Of a stretch of 64,000 bases of DNA, positions 46,836-56,677 are shown piece after piece. A program made the translations under genes and the position numbers. The notes under the pieces were generated by a model. It did not search any database. It was not told where the DNA came from and worked only from the letters and a program-made list of their open reading frames with translations. Position 1 is the first letter of the stretch. Every line of letters begins with the position of its first letter. The DNA lies in the NCBI RefSeq assembly GCF_016925495.1, contig NZ_CP070491.1, positions 4,042,001 through 4,106,000 of the forward strand, read 5' to 3'. The stretch is from Methylococcus sp. EFPC2 (GTDB lineage: Bacteria; Pseudomonadota; Gammaproteobacteria; Methylococcales; Methylococcaceae).

Positions 46836-47165
46836 ATGAAAAGCTACATCCCCGAACTCAGCGAAGTGCGCATGGTCAACCGGGCGCCGGACAGGCCGGT
46901 CGATTTTGGCGCCGATGGCGACTACATCCTTTCCTGTTTCAAAGACGTCGAACGGAGTTTCGCGCTCGACGCCTTCCCCGGACTCGCGGCGCAGCGGATA
47001 CCGGCCCGCGCCCTGATCAAACAGCTCATCGTCTGGTGGCGCACTCTCGAACCGGCCGATGAAGCCCAGCGGGACGCCTATGGCCGCCTGCCGGGTGCCA
47101 TCCGGCTCATCGACACCATTTCCTCCTGGCTGGAGGAACGCGCGGGCCACGATACCGCCGATTGA
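46836..47165 (+). CDS. Hypothetical protein (109 aa) after the HD-like gene
   Basis: Starts MKSYIPELSEVRMVNRAPDR, 38 bp after the HD-like gene. The sequence is soluble, with a Phe-rich stretch (SFALDAFPGL) and a helical C-terminal half (IPARALIKQLIVWWRTLEPADE; RLIDTISSWLEERAG). I do not recognise the family. The close spacing and same strand suggest co-transcription with the HD-like gene. The frame bias is typical of the genome, so it is probably a real gene. Confidence 0.6.
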   Translation: MKSYIPELSEVRMVNRAPDRPVDFGADGDYILSCFKDVERSFALDAFPGLAAQRIPARALIKQLIVWWRTLEPADEAQRDAYGRLPGAIRLIDTISSWLEERAGHDTAD

Positions 47166-47234
47166 GCGCGGATCCAGGCCCGCCTTTCGCCCGCTGCGGT
47201 CCGGGCGTCGCCCGCTGCGGTCCGGGCGATTCCT

Positions 47235-47516
47235 TCAGGCTGGCTTCTTGTCGCTATGGCCTAGGCTGCGGCCGGGTGCGATGTGATCGCGGACCCGTTG
47301 CTTCAGTTCGGTGATCTCCGGAAAACGCCCCTCTTCCTTGCGCGACCAGACCAGGACGTCGTTCGCCCGGACCTCGAATATGCCCCCCGTGCCCGGCTTC
47401 AGGGCAAGTTCGGAAATCTCCTGGTCGAAGGTGGTCAACAATTCCTGCGCCATCCAGGCCGCGCGCAGCAGCCAGCGGCATTGATTGCAGTAAAGGATTT
47501 CGATGCGGTTGTTCAT
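47235..47516 (-). CDS. SelT/SelW/SelH-family Rdx protein
   Basis: 93 residues from ATG at 47514-47516 (MNNRIEILYCNQCRWLLRAAW). The redox motif CNQC corresponds to CxxU/CxxC of SelW-like proteins, and the following helix, ELALKPGTGGIFEVRANDVLVWSRKEEGRFPEI, is typical of the Rdx fold. It is a thioredoxin-like small protein of unknown partner. The start overlaps the stop of the upstream SRPBCC gene (ATGA), so both are made together. Confidence 0.9.
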   Translation of the reverse strand: MNNRIEILYCNQCRWLLRAAWMAQELLTTFDQEISELALKPGTGGIFEVRANDVLVWSRKEEGRFPEITELKQRVRDHIAPGRSLGHSDKKPA

Positions 47517-47998
47517 GGCGTAGCGCTTGGAGGGGTTGTTCGAGCAGCCAGGATTTCGGCTTCGGCCGAGTTTTCGGCACGCGCTTTCAAGGCCTGATTC
47601 ATCGCGACGAAGCCTGCCCTGACGCCGGTTTCGAGGCCGGATTGCGCCCATCCTACCAGGAGGCCGGAGAAGCGTTCTCCGTGAACCAGGCGGACGCCGC
47701 CGTCTCCCGTGGCGCATAGCCTGAAAAAATGCTCGCCGTCGAAAACGCCGGGCAAAACGAGTCTCCCGCGCCAGCGCAATTCCTCGTTCGGCGCGACGAT
47801 CCGCACCGTGGGCCGAAAACTCATGGCCTTGCCGCCGGGCGGCCTAATGCTGACCTTAAGCCGGCTACCGGCGACGGGTTCGCCTTCGATGGCGGTAATG
47901 AACGGATTCCACAGGGGATAGGAAGGGAAGTCGGTCAGCGTCGACCACACGCGTTGCGGCGCGGCGTGGATCTCTATTTCCGTGATCAGTTCGAGCAT
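47513..47998 (-). CDS. SRPBCC-family lipid/polyketide-binding-like protein
   Basis: 161 residues. It starts MLELITEIEIHAAPQRVWSTL and continues FPSYPLWNPFITAIEGEP, the standard START/SRPBCC opening in which a small hydrophobic cavity binds a ligand. The body continues GRLVLPGVFDGEHFFRL, RLVHGERFSGLLVGW and a final long helix. Ligand unknown. It overlaps the Rdx gene by four bases. Confidence 0.88.
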   Translation of the reverse strand: MLELITEIEIHAAPQRVWSTLTDFPSYPLWNPFITAIEGEPVAGSRLKVSIRPPGGKAMSFRPTVRIVAPNEELRWRGRLVLPGVFDGEHFFRLCATGDGGVRLVHGERFSGLLVGWAQSGLETGVRAGFVAMNQALKARAENSAEAEILAARTTPPSATP

Positions 47999-49182
47999 GC
48001 GGACAGGGGATATAGGGTGGGCGAGCGTCTCATCCTAAGCGATTATCGCCAGCGCGTCTCCCGCAGACGGTCAGTCTCGCCCTCACTCCTTCCTTCCTAC
48101 GCCAGAACCGACGCTACGGCGTCAGGCACGCTATATGTCGCCGACATCCAGCATAGTTCGCGCGTAAACCACCTCGTGCGGCTCAACGCCGGATGAGGGT
48201 ATTCGCACGGCTTCCGGACCCGCTGCTGAAATATCAGCAAAGTGCTGGTCAATCTCCAGTATAAAACCAATAAGTACCTCAATAAGCAGAGGGCTTTTAT
48301 ATCATCAATAGATCGAGCCGGCTGTTGTAGCGTCAGCACATTATTGCTCAGTAAACAGGTAGCCAACAGGCCCGATACACCCAACAAGCAACAAGTTCAT
48401 ATTCCAGCAGTCGGGAATCACCGCGAGGGTGGTTATACAGCACCAATAAGCTGCTCTTGTCGATGATTCCATTATCAAATCCATTAAATCTGGGCGCTGC
48501 GGCTGAGAGAAGGGATGAACGGTAGTGGCACGGGTCATGCTTTCTCTTATCGGGCGGAAATTCTTATGCGTGACATTCACTGCGCAAGGATTTCGCCAGC
48601 GTCTTTGAGTTAAATCGCCGTTTCCACCGCAAGCGCTTGTGTTAATCGCAAGCCTTTCATGTCGGAGTGACGCTTAATTTAAAGGTCTTGGCCCTATTTC
48701 GTGCACTGGTCATGTATAGGTATCGGCCGAGAAACGATGACTGGGCGTGTGCCGGATGCCGGCACAGGAAATCGGAAAAAACTTTCCTCGCTTGCGCATG
48801 ATTAATCTGGGTCGGGATGGATAAACCTGTTTCATTTACTCCATAAAAATATCCCTTAAAAGGTAGTCGGTTTCTGTGGTTTAAAGAAACACGACCCGGA
48901 TGCGGTATCGATCAATACCGCAGGGGCGGCTTTTTGTCTGCGATTTGTGCAAGACCGGTATTCGTTCTGCGCATGCCGGCGGTTTATGGGTATTTGTCAG
49001 ACCACCCTATTCGTATTTCTTTCATTCATGGGCGGGCGATGGCCGGTGGCGAGCAGGCCGGAGAGCCGATCGACTTCATGGGAGCGTCACGCGCTTAGGC
49101 CGCGTCTTCAGAGATTGATAAAGCCAGTATCGATGCTCATCGAAAGTAACTTTTATTAATAACGTCAAGAGAGCCGTCAATA
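47999..49182. other. Long gap upstream of the first TonB receptor
   Basis: About 1.2 kb with no supported gene. 48180-48560 is visibly AT-richer than its surroundings. Some short open frames exist in both strands but none has a ribosome-binding site plus recognisable sequence. The last 300 bp before 49183 presumably form the receptor leader; no cobalamin-box sequence is visible in it. Confidence 0.5.
48901..48922 (+). promoter_or_regulatory. Leader hairpin upstream of the first receptor
   Basis: Perfect 8-bp stem TGCGGTAT / ATACCGCA with loop CGATCA, followed nine bases later by TTTTT (48931-48935). It lies 260 bp upstream of the receptor start codon and could be part of an attenuator. Confidence 0.4.
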
Positions 49183-52100
49183 ATGAGTAATACCTCCACG
49201 TTCCCGTCTTGGGCGGAAAAGCCGGTCGCCGCGGCCGTGCCCTTTCGCCGATCCTCCCTGGTGCTGGCCATCGCCGGTGCGGTTATGGTGGCCGGGGCTC
49301 CGGCCTATGCGGCGGACGACAAGGTCGTCAGCGAACTCAAGGCCGAAGTCGAACGCCTGAAAAAGGCCTTGGAAAAAAGCGAGAAAGCCCTGGCCGCTCA
49401 AGTCGGCGCCGTGCCGGCGCAACCGGCCGCCGGCGAGCCGGTTTCCGAACCCGTTTCCGAGCCGCCCGCAGCCGTGCAAAGCGAGGAGTCGACCAAGATC
49501 GCCAAGGGCGAAGAAGGCGACGAGCCCAAGGCCCTGGGCGAAGTCGTCGTCAGGACCAGCCGGGGGCTGGTGAAGAAACACGACATTCCGACCTCGTCCT
49601 CCGTTATTACCGGCCAGGAGCTGGAGCAGACTGGCGCCTACACCCTGGCCGACTTCACCAAGCGTTCCGCCAACCTCAGCCGAGACACCGGCAACCCGCG
49701 TACTTTCAGCCTGGCCATCCGCGGCATCGGTAAAAAGGGCATCACGGAAGCGCAGGATCCCAGTGTGGGGACGTCGATCGACGGCATCAGCTTCGGCTAC
49801 AACTCACTGGCCACCTGGGACCAGGTGGACGTCGAATCGGTCGAGGTCAATCGCGGTCCGCAGGGTACTTACGGCGGCAAGAACACCAGTTTGGGCAGCG
49901 TGCAGATCAACTCCCGCACCCCCTCGTTCACCTCGGGCGGGCGCTATGCCATGCGTTTCGGCATACTCGATACCTTTTACGGCGACCTGTCCTACGGCGG
50001 GCCGGTCATCGACAACACGCTGGCCTGGCGCGGCACCTTCTTCGTGCACAAGAACGCCGGTGTCTATCAGAACGACTACGACCTGCGCGGCCGTACCTAT
50101 ATAGACACCAACAAGATTGCGGGCCGCGTGCAGTTCCTCTATACCCCGACGGACGACATCACCGCCCGCCTGCGCGTGGAAGTGGCTCCCCGCACCGCCG
50201 AGAACTTCAACGGCCTCAACCTGTTCCACCCCGAGCCCGCCACCTATTCTGATGGCGTAGCCTGGAACCTGGCGAATTCTTCCGGCAACCGGCTGCGTAG
50301 GGGCTGGTTCCAGCAGATCAAAAACTATGGCCTGAACAATTTTTATAACTACCACACCGGCACGCAAAACAACGATCAGCAGCTCGCGCTGGAAACCGGC
50401 ATGCACGGGGTGACGGGCGATGTGAACTGGAAGCTGGGTACACACACCCTCACGTCCATCACCGGCTGGAAGGATTTCTATTTTGACGCCCGCAACGACG
50501 AAGGCACGCCTTACGACGTTTCCCTGCAAGGCGGCGGCGACGTGAAGTACGCGCAGTTCACCCAGGAGCTCAAGCTGTCGTCGGAAAAGGGCGGTTTCGT
50601 CGATTACGTCACCGGCCTTTATTACATCAAGACCCGCACCGACGTCGGCGGCAAGAACGGCTACGGATCCGATGCCGGCTACTGGTTCGCCAGCGGCTCG
50701 CCCAGCACCACCAACACCTTCCTAGACCCCGTCACCGGCACTACGCAACCCGTCTGGAGCGGAACCTACGGCACGCTGGCGGGCTCCGCGACCGCGACGG
50801 CCCAGGACCGCTATCTGTTGGGTGACTCTCTCAACGGCTTGAGAAAATACTCCCTGCAGCGCATCCGCAATGAAAGCCCCGCCGTCTTCGGCACGGCCAA
50901 CTGGCATCTCACCGACCAGCTGACCCTGACCACCGGCCTGCGCGTGACGCGGGAGGACCGCCGGACCAACGGCTACAGCGTGGTCACCGACGACGGTTAC
51001 GCCGGCGTATTGAACCCCACGGGCGTCGTAGGCGGACAGGACGCGCAGATCGCCAGCGGTTTCGACTCCGTCAATGTGGCCAACAACACCACGACTTATC
51101 TGGTCAACAACAAGATCGCCACCCAGGCGCAATGGGTAGAGGCGGGCAGCATCGCCGCCAACAGAAAGTCGGGTGCTTATTACCTGAACGGCGCGAAACA
51201 GGTGGTGGGTACCGACGTCAGCGCGGCGACGGCGATCACCAGCCAGGGCCTCAAGGCCGATCCCAGCAAGAACATCGCCTTCGTCGCCACGGGAACGAGC
51301 GCCAACAACGGCCTTACCACCGATGCGGCCGATTATGCCGCCGCCTTGGACCAAGCCAACAAGGCGGCCTTGAAATACTATGGCGTGAGTACCTGGGCGG
51401 GCCTGAACAACACCCAGAGGCAAAAAATCGCCCTGGCTCAGGCGCTGCGCAAGGCGCAAATTGGCACCCTCTACAACACGGTAGGCGCGCAGTCGTTCAG
51501 GAAAACCCAGCTCACCTCCTTGCTCAGTCCCAGCTTCAAAATCAACGACGACCACACGGTCTACGCCACCTGGCAGCACGGCGAAAAAGCCGGTATCGCG
51601 CAGGTCGTCAGCGGCAAGTCCCTGCAGGCCAAACCGGAAATCACCGAGTCGTACGAACTGGGCTGGAAGGCTTATTTCTTCGACAAGTCGCTGACCCTGA
51701 ACACCGACGTGTTCTACACCGATATCACGGATTACCAGCAGGCCATACAGGTCGTGGACGAGAAGCAAACCTTGTTGAACAACGACGGGCTCATCTACTA
51801 CCAGGGCGCCACCCTCAATGCCGACCGGGTCAAGGCCTGGGGTATCGAGGTGGACGGCTCGTACACCGGCATACCCAGGACGTCGCTGCGTTGGTCAGGT
51901 GCCTATACCGATGCCTGGTATGCGGACTTCAAGAACTCGCCGCTGGCGGCGGAGCAAAATCCCGGCTCGCCGCTCTACAGCGCCGCCTTGGGGGGCACAC
52001 CGTTTCAAGATCTGACCGGCAAGACCCTGCCAGGCGCCTCGAAGTTTTCCTTCAACGTCGGCGGCGATTACCGGCAACCGGTGCTCGACGGTTACGAAGC

Positions 52101-52350
52101 GCACACATCCATCAACTATTCCTTCCAGACCGGCTACAACAATGACGTCACCCTGTCCAAATACGGTTGGGTTCACGGCTACGGAACGGCTGACGTTTCC
52201 ATCGGCCTGGGCCGGAAGGACAAGCTCTTCGACGTGAGCTTCCTGGCCAGGAACGTCCTGGATACTCAGCCCAAGGCCCAGGGTTCGAACAGCGGCTCCC
52301 TGCTGACATCACCGCGCTGGTACGGGGTGGTTGTTAGCGGACAGTTCTAG
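49183..52350 (+). CDS. TonB-dependent receptor with N-terminal coiled coil (1055 aa)
   Basis: A signal peptide (RRSSLVLAIAGAVMVAGAPAYA, about 23-44) is followed by a coiled coil (VVSELKAEVERLKKALEKSE, 48-67) and a Pro/Glu linker (PVSEPVSEPPAAV). The TonB box is near 119-127 (GEVVVRTSRG), the plug has LAIRGIGKKGI and VEVNRGPQGTYGGKNTSLGS, and a beta-barrel fills the rest, ending in Phe (VVVSGQF). A loop at about 600-770 is unusually long and rich in Asn/Ala/Thr (VANNTTTYLVNN; TTDAADYAAALDQANKAALK). It imports a ligand across the outer membrane with TonB energy; the ligand is unknown. A strong terminator follows. Confidence 0.93.
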   Translation: MSNTSTFPSWAEKPVAAAVPFRRSSLVLAIAGAVMVAGAPAYAADDKVVSELKAEVERLKKALEKSEKALAAQVGAVPAQPAAGEPVSEPVSEPPAAVQSEESTKIAKGEEGDEPKALGEVVVRTSRGLVKKHDIPTSSSVITGQELEQTGAYTLADFTKRSANLSRDTGNPRTFSLAIRGIGKKGITEAQDPSVGTSIDGISFGYNSLATWDQVDVESVEVNRGPQGTYGGKNTSLGSVQINSRTPSFTSGGRYAMRFGILDTFYGDLSYGGPVIDNTLAWRGTFFVHKNAGVYQNDYDLRGRTYIDTNKIAGRVQFLYTPTDDITARLRVEVAPRTAENFNGLNLFHPEPATYSDGVAWNLANSSGNRLRRGWFQQIKNYGLNNFYNYHTGTQNNDQQLALETGMHGVTGDVNWKLGTHTLTSITGWKDFYFDARNDEGTPYDVSLQGGGDVKYAQFTQELKLSSEKGGFVDYVTGLYYIKTRTDVGGKNGYGSDAGYWFASGSPSTTNTFLDPVTGTTQPVWSGTYGTLAGSATATAQDRYLLGDSLNGLRKYSLQRIRNESPAVFGTANWHLTDQLTLTTGLRVTREDRRTNGYSVVTDDGYAGVLNPTGVVGGQDAQIASGFDSVNVANNTTTYLVNNKIATQAQWVEAGSIAANRKSGAYYLNGAKQVVGTDVSAATAITSQGLKADPSKNIAFVATGTSANNGLTTDAADYAAALDQANKAALKYYGVSTWAGLNNTQRQKIALAQALRKAQIGTLYNTVGAQSFRKTQLTSLLSPSFKINDDHTVYATWQHGEKAGIAQVVSGKSLQAKPEITESYELGWKAYFFDKSLTLNTDVFYTDITDYQQAIQVVDEKQTLLNNDGLIYYQGATLNADRVKAWGIEVDGSYTGIPRTSLRWSGAYTDAWYADFKNSPLAAEQNPGSPLYSAALGGTPFQDLTGKTLPGASKFSFNVGGDYRQPVLDGYEAHTSINYSFQTGYNNDVTLSKYGWVHGYGTADVSIGLGRKDKLFDVSFLARNVLDTQPKAQGSNSGSLLTSPRWYGVVVSGQF

Positions 52351-52383
52351 TTCCGGAACCGCTTCGCGACGAGGCGGATATCG

Positions 52384-52414
52384 AAAGGCCCGGGTTGTCC
52401 CCGGGCCTTTTTTT
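52384..52414 (+). terminator. Intrinsic terminator of the first receptor gene
   Basis: AAAGGCCCGGG (52384-52394) and CCCGGGCCTTT (52400-52410) with loop TTGTC, followed by seven T in total. A textbook rho-independent terminator 33 bp after the stop. Confidence 0.93.
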
Positions 52415-53426
52415 GTGGGCCGGGAACCGCATGGGTGCCGCTTCGCCGCCGCCATTTTGATGCTGAAGAAACAGTATCGAACCATAGTGTCGTGTAGCCA
52501 ACACTATTTGGTCCGGGGAACCGGGGTTATAGCAGATGGCGGTTTCGTCGACGCCCTAAGGTTATACGGGCAGTCTCCCGCCCGGATGGGCGTATATCAA
52601 CAGCATGCTGATTTAAATGCACAGAGCAAGCATGTGGTGATTTATGCGCTTAATAGTTGTCTCATCACCACTTTTTCGAATTAATTGTGGATAAATACGC
52701 AGAATATTGACCATCAAGCAGGATTTAACCAAATCCGTGTTTCCCGGTAACCAACTTCTTGCCATTCCTTTTCGTCATAAATCGATTTCGTAGGGCAGGG
52801 AGATCTAAAAACCCTCTTCTCATCGTGCGCCACGGATTTTCAATCGACGGCTTAATATCGGGTAATAAGGCCTGGCATGACTCATGCTATGTCTCCGGGA
52901 AAGCCGTTTTTTGACCTGCGCATAGTTGCGCGCTAGCTCTGCTTTGCTCCAAGAAAGCGCATGGGGAAGTGCGGCCAGGTGAGTATGGCCGGAACCCCAG
53001 GCTGCGCCTCGTATTCCTTTAGCGAACGATGGCTAAATAAATAATGAGCTTGGCTCGGTAAACCCGCGTGGGGAGTGATACGCCGAACGTGTTAGGTAGC
53101 TTTCGGCAAGTTCTTGCGGGAATAAGAAAAGAATCGGTTTCCAGTATTCAAATTAGCCGTAGAACGGCGAGGCCCTGCTTTGCGTGGGGAGGGGAAAGCT
53201 TTGCGCGGAATTCTATATTTCGCGAGGCCTCTCTTCGTTTTATGACGGATTGAAAAGGGTATTAAAGCCGCGGAAGGCGGGGATGAATTTGGTGGCACGC
53301 TGCGCCCGGCAGGATCTTAAAAATAAGAGTGAAACCGGTATTCATGACCGGTTTTTAAAGCGCTGGGGCCTTTAGGCGGGCAGTTGCGACTATTACGGTT
53401 TTGCGATTATTAAATAGGGGAAGTAG
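52415..53426. other. Long gap between the two receptors
   Basis: About 1 kb with no supported gene. AT-rich patches near 52600-52720. The final 30 bp (TTGCGATTATTAAATAGGGGAAGTAG) contain the receptor ribosome-binding site GGGGAAG. Confidence 0.5.
53332..53354 (+). promoter_or_regulatory. Leader hairpin upstream of the second receptor
   Basis: Perfect 8-bp stem AAACCGGT / ACCGGTTT, loop ATTCATG, running into TT and AAAG, 72 bp upstream of the start codon. It looks like a compact intrinsic terminator inside the leader, so a possible attenuator. Confidence 0.45.
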
Positions 53427-56192
53427 ATGCGGAATGAAAAGTTTGTGGATTCTTCGGTTTCACTCGAAGATCTGAATGCGGTGTCGAAATATGATGCGGA
53501 AACGCTGTCGTCGATGTCGGGGAAAAACGCCTCTGCGCCGTCGGCTCGCGGCTCGGTCGGCCTCAGCGGCGCCGCCATGCTGGTCGCCGGCGCCTGCCTG
53601 CTGGCTCCGGGCTACGCCGCCGCAGATGCCAACAGCGATCTGGCAGCCGAAGTGGCCCGCCTGAAGAAGGAGCTCGGAGAAACCAAGAAGGAATTGAGCG
53701 ACACCAGGAAAGAAAACGAGCAGCTCAAGGACGAGGTCGCCAGCACCAAGGTGTCGGAGCCGCCTCCGTCGTCCGCGCCTGCCGCTGCCGGCCAGGCGGT
53801 GCTGGTCAGCGAGGCTCCGGCCGCTGTCGCTGAAGAAAAAGACCAAGCCGAAAGTCAGCCCAAGAATCTGTCGGAGGTCGTGGTCACCGCCCGACGCAAG
53901 GAAGAAAAGCTGCAGGACGTGCCGTTGCCTATTTCTGTCATCGGTGGCGAACAGTTAAAACGCGACAATATCGTTACGATTAACGACATAGCTAGACGCG
54001 TACCTAACCTGGGCGTGTCGACCCCGAGTTCCAGAAATTCCAGCATAGCCTTGCGCGGTATCGGCAAAAACAAAGGCAACGAGGCAATGGAGGGCAGTGT
54101 AGGGGTGCTGGTCGACAACGTGTGGTCTTGGGTGGGCTCAACCTGGACTAATTATGTCGACCTCGACCATGTCGAATTGCTGCGAGGACCGCAAGGTACA
54201 CTGCAAGGGAAAAACAGTACAGTGGGCCTTTTGAATGTGAACAGCAAGCTACCTTCATTCAAAGCCGGTTATTACTTCGAAGGCTTTGCCGGCAATCGAG
54301 ATAGCCAACAAGCAAGAGCTATGGCCACCGGCCCCTTGATCAATGGACTGTTGGCCTATCGAGCCTCTGTCTTTTACGACAAGCGTGATGGTTCCGTACT
54401 CAATCTCGACTCCCCACATACCGATACGCTGCATCAAGACACCAATATGTTGGGCGGTCGCGTACAGTTTTTGTTGACACCAACCGACAGTCTCTCTGCC
54501 AGGATTATTCTGGATCGCTCCTCGTCCGCGCAAACAATGATTTTGTATCCGGCCATAGCCGATCCTACAACGTTCGCGGACGGTACCCTCAGGCCAAGTT
54601 CGTTTAGTAAACGGCTGAATCGCGATTGGTTTACCAGTCTTCAAAATTCCGGTCAGCCGGTCTATACGATCGGTGATCCGCGCAAAATTGCGTATAACAA
54701 CCATCAAATATCACGCGTCGATCAACAAGGCGCCTCCGGAGAAATCAACTGGGATCTGGGGGGCTACAAACTCACCTCTATTACCGCTTATCGCAGTTCA
54801 CGGAACGAGCCCCGCCACGACTACGACTACAGCACCGCTGATATCGGTGCAATGACGGGTGGAACCTCCCTCGCTAGACAATGGACGCAAGAGTTCCGCT
54901 TGACCTCGCAGGAGCCCGCTTTCGGTTTCATTGACTATCAGCTCGGTGCTTTTGCACTCCGCAGCGACGCAGAAACGGAATTCCAACATACCTTCAGTTC
55001 CGACGCCGGAGCATTTTACTCCACCGATGCCATTTATAACCGTTTGAATGCTACCGCCGCTGGACGTGAGGTATTGTTGAAGTCACTGAATCGTATATTG
55101 CAATCTAGCAAAACTCATCCAACGGTAACCAGTCTGGCGGGATTTGGCCAGCTTAACCTGCACGTGACCGACGAAGCTACATTGACTCTTGGCTTCCGTA
55201 ACACCTGGGAGAAGCGCGACAATCAAGCCTCCAATGGATATACCGGAGGCGAGTTCCTGAGTAGCTTTGCTCCCGCATATCGGGCCGACGTGGCAGCGAT
55301 AAGACAGGCCGCTTATGGCAACGTGTATTTTGGGCCTAGACAAGGAATTGAGGAAAACTCTCAAAGCTGGCTTGTCAATCCTAGCTATAAGCTTACCAAA
55401 GATATCCTGATTTACTTTTCGACGGCATACGGTGAAAAGTCCGGGGTCGCGCAGTTCGATAATTTTGGGCGCCCAGATAATATCGCGCCAGAGAAAGTGT
55501 GGGATTATGAGTTGGGAATTAAAACAGCCTGGCTCGATAATACGCTTACGGCCAATCTGAATTTATACAATACTGACGTAGAAGGATATCAGTCGCTACT
55601 AGTAGTAGAAGACCACCATTCTGCGGTAGGCACCCGCAGCACGATGGGTAACGTGAAGGGTATTACCGCTAGGGGTGTCGAGCTAGACGCCGCTTGGCAG
55701 GCTTATGAAGGCGTTAGCTTCTTCGCCAATGCCGCCTACAATCATGCCGTATATACCGACTTCAAGAATGCGCCGTGCGCGCCAGAGCTGAATATGATGG
55801 CAGGCATGCCGTGTGACTATACAGGCTTACAGATACCTAACGCTCCAGAGTTTACCGCCAACTACGGCGTTGATCTCCGGACGCCGCTGGGGTTTGGCAA
55901 GTTTGCTGATTATGGTTTTGAGTGGCACGCTTGGCTTGTTGATAGCTTCAAATCTAGAGCCAACGTTAATACGAATCTGACTAAGTATGGCATCCAACCG
56001 TCTTATCATGTTGTGGACGGCGGTATCGGTGTTGGCACAAAGGATGGTCACTACAGTCTTAATCTCGTCGGTCGAAACATATTCGACACGATTTATGTGA
56101 CCGATGTGGACCAATATACAGGTACACAGGTGGCTAAGGGCACTTATGGCGATGCGCGTTACTTTGGCGCTCAATTCCGCTCAAGCTTTTAG
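53427..56192 (+). CDS. TonB-dependent receptor with N-terminal coiled coil, compositionally chimeric (921 aa)
   Basis: A long charged N-terminus (1-42) precedes the hydrophobic signal core (GLSGAAMLVAGACLLAPGYA), then a coiled coil (LAAEVARLKKELGETKKELS, 72-91; ends near 106), a Pro/Ala linker, a TonB box (SEVVVTARRKEE, about 149), a plug (SIALRGIGKNKGN; LLRGPQGTLQGKNSTVG) and a barrel ending RSSF. It shares layout and IALRGIGK/RGPQGT motifs with the receptor upstream. The codons for residues 1 to about 165 are GC-rich like the host; from about 53930 the DNA is clearly AT-richer. The ligand is unknown; neighbouring Cus genes hint at metal but do not prove it. Confidence 0.93.
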   Translation: MRNEKFVDSSVSLEDLNAVSKYDAETLSSMSGKNASAPSARGSVGLSGAAMLVAGACLLAPGYAAADANSDLAAEVARLKKELGETKKELSDTRKENEQLKDEVASTKVSEPPPSSAPAAAGQAVLVSEAPAAVAEEKDQAESQPKNLSEVVVTARRKEEKLQDVPLPISVIGGEQLKRDNIVTINDIARRVPNLGVSTPSSRNSSIALRGIGKNKGNEAMEGSVGVLVDNVWSWVGSTWTNYVDLDHVELLRGPQGTLQGKNSTVGLLNVNSKLPSFKAGYYFEGFAGNRDSQQARAMATGPLINGLLAYRASVFYDKRDGSVLNLDSPHTDTLHQDTNMLGGRVQFLLTPTDSLSARIILDRSSSAQTMILYPAIADPTTFADGTLRPSSFSKRLNRDWFTSLQNSGQPVYTIGDPRKIAYNNHQISRVDQQGASGEINWDLGGYKLTSITAYRSSRNEPRHDYDYSTADIGAMTGGTSLARQWTQEFRLTSQEPAFGFIDYQLGAFALRSDAETEFQHTFSSDAGAFYSTDAIYNRLNATAAGREVLLKSLNRILQSSKTHPTVTSLAGFGQLNLHVTDEATLTLGFRNTWEKRDNQASNGYTGGEFLSSFAPAYRADVAAIRQAAYGNVYFGPRQGIEENSQSWLVNPSYKLTKDILIYFSTAYGEKSGVAQFDNFGRPDNIAPEKVWDYELGIKTAWLDNTLTANLNLYNTDVEGYQSLLVVEDHHSAVGTRSTMGNVKGITARGVELDAAWQAYEGVSFFANAAYNHAVYTDFKNAPCAPELNMMAGMPCDYTGLQIPNAPEFTANYGVDLRTPLGFGKFADYGFEWHAWLVDSFKSRANVNTNLTKYGIQPSYHVVDGGIGVGTKDGHYSLNLVGRNIFDTIYVTDVDQYTGTQVAKGTYGDARYFGAQFRSSF

Positions 56193-56677
56193 CCTACTCC
56201 CGACTCAACCTTTCTCCGCGGGGGGGAAGGTTGGGATGGCTTTGGGTTCGTGAAATGTTGATGCTAGACGTTAAGACTAATTCGGGATTTTTGTTCCCGC
56301 CGGGTCTTAAGGGTTCTATCCATTCAACTTTTCCCGATCGATAAAAGGCCATGTGCTTGCTATTAATCCGGTCATGTATTTCTGTGGAAAAACGACGCTC
56401 AAGGGCCAGTAAATTCAGGCCTTTCCTATGATCGGTATTTTATGGCCGGGTTAACAAATAAGCTCTTTTCTAAAGTCGTTGGCTCAAGTCCCTTTCCTTT
56501 TTGGGGAAAGCCGCGATGAGCAGGTCTCCGACGGCAGGGCATTATTTTTATCGTTTTTGCCTTGGCTCCCTCCAGGATGTAGTGGAGCCTGAAGGATTGA
56601 CGGGTATCGCCTTCCAGAACACAGATATAGACCCCTCGTGCGCAGGGCGGATTAGTTCGGTCTTCCATTTCGCGAGA
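56193..56677. other. Gap before the RND efflux operon
   Basis: About 480 bp. An imperfect hairpin CAACCTTTCTCC..GGGGGGAAGGTTG (56206-56233) lies just after the second receptor and may end its transcript, without a T-run. A frame in phase with the next gene is open back to 56501 but reads like non-coding DNA. Confidence 0.45.

Noticed and set aside
46086-47165. A 359-codon plus-strand frame running through the HD-like gene into the 109-aa gene
   Set aside because: Its first part is an Arg/Ala/Gly-rich shadow of the HD-like gene in another frame; only the part after 46836 looks coding.
47999-49182. Cobalamin riboswitch ahead of the TonB receptor
   Set aside because: I could not find a B12-box-like conserved core in this gap or in the gap before the second receptor.
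56426-56668. Small minus-strand gene before the RND operon
   Set aside because: No start signal, basic low-complexity translation, and overlap with the likely leader of the CusC-like gene.
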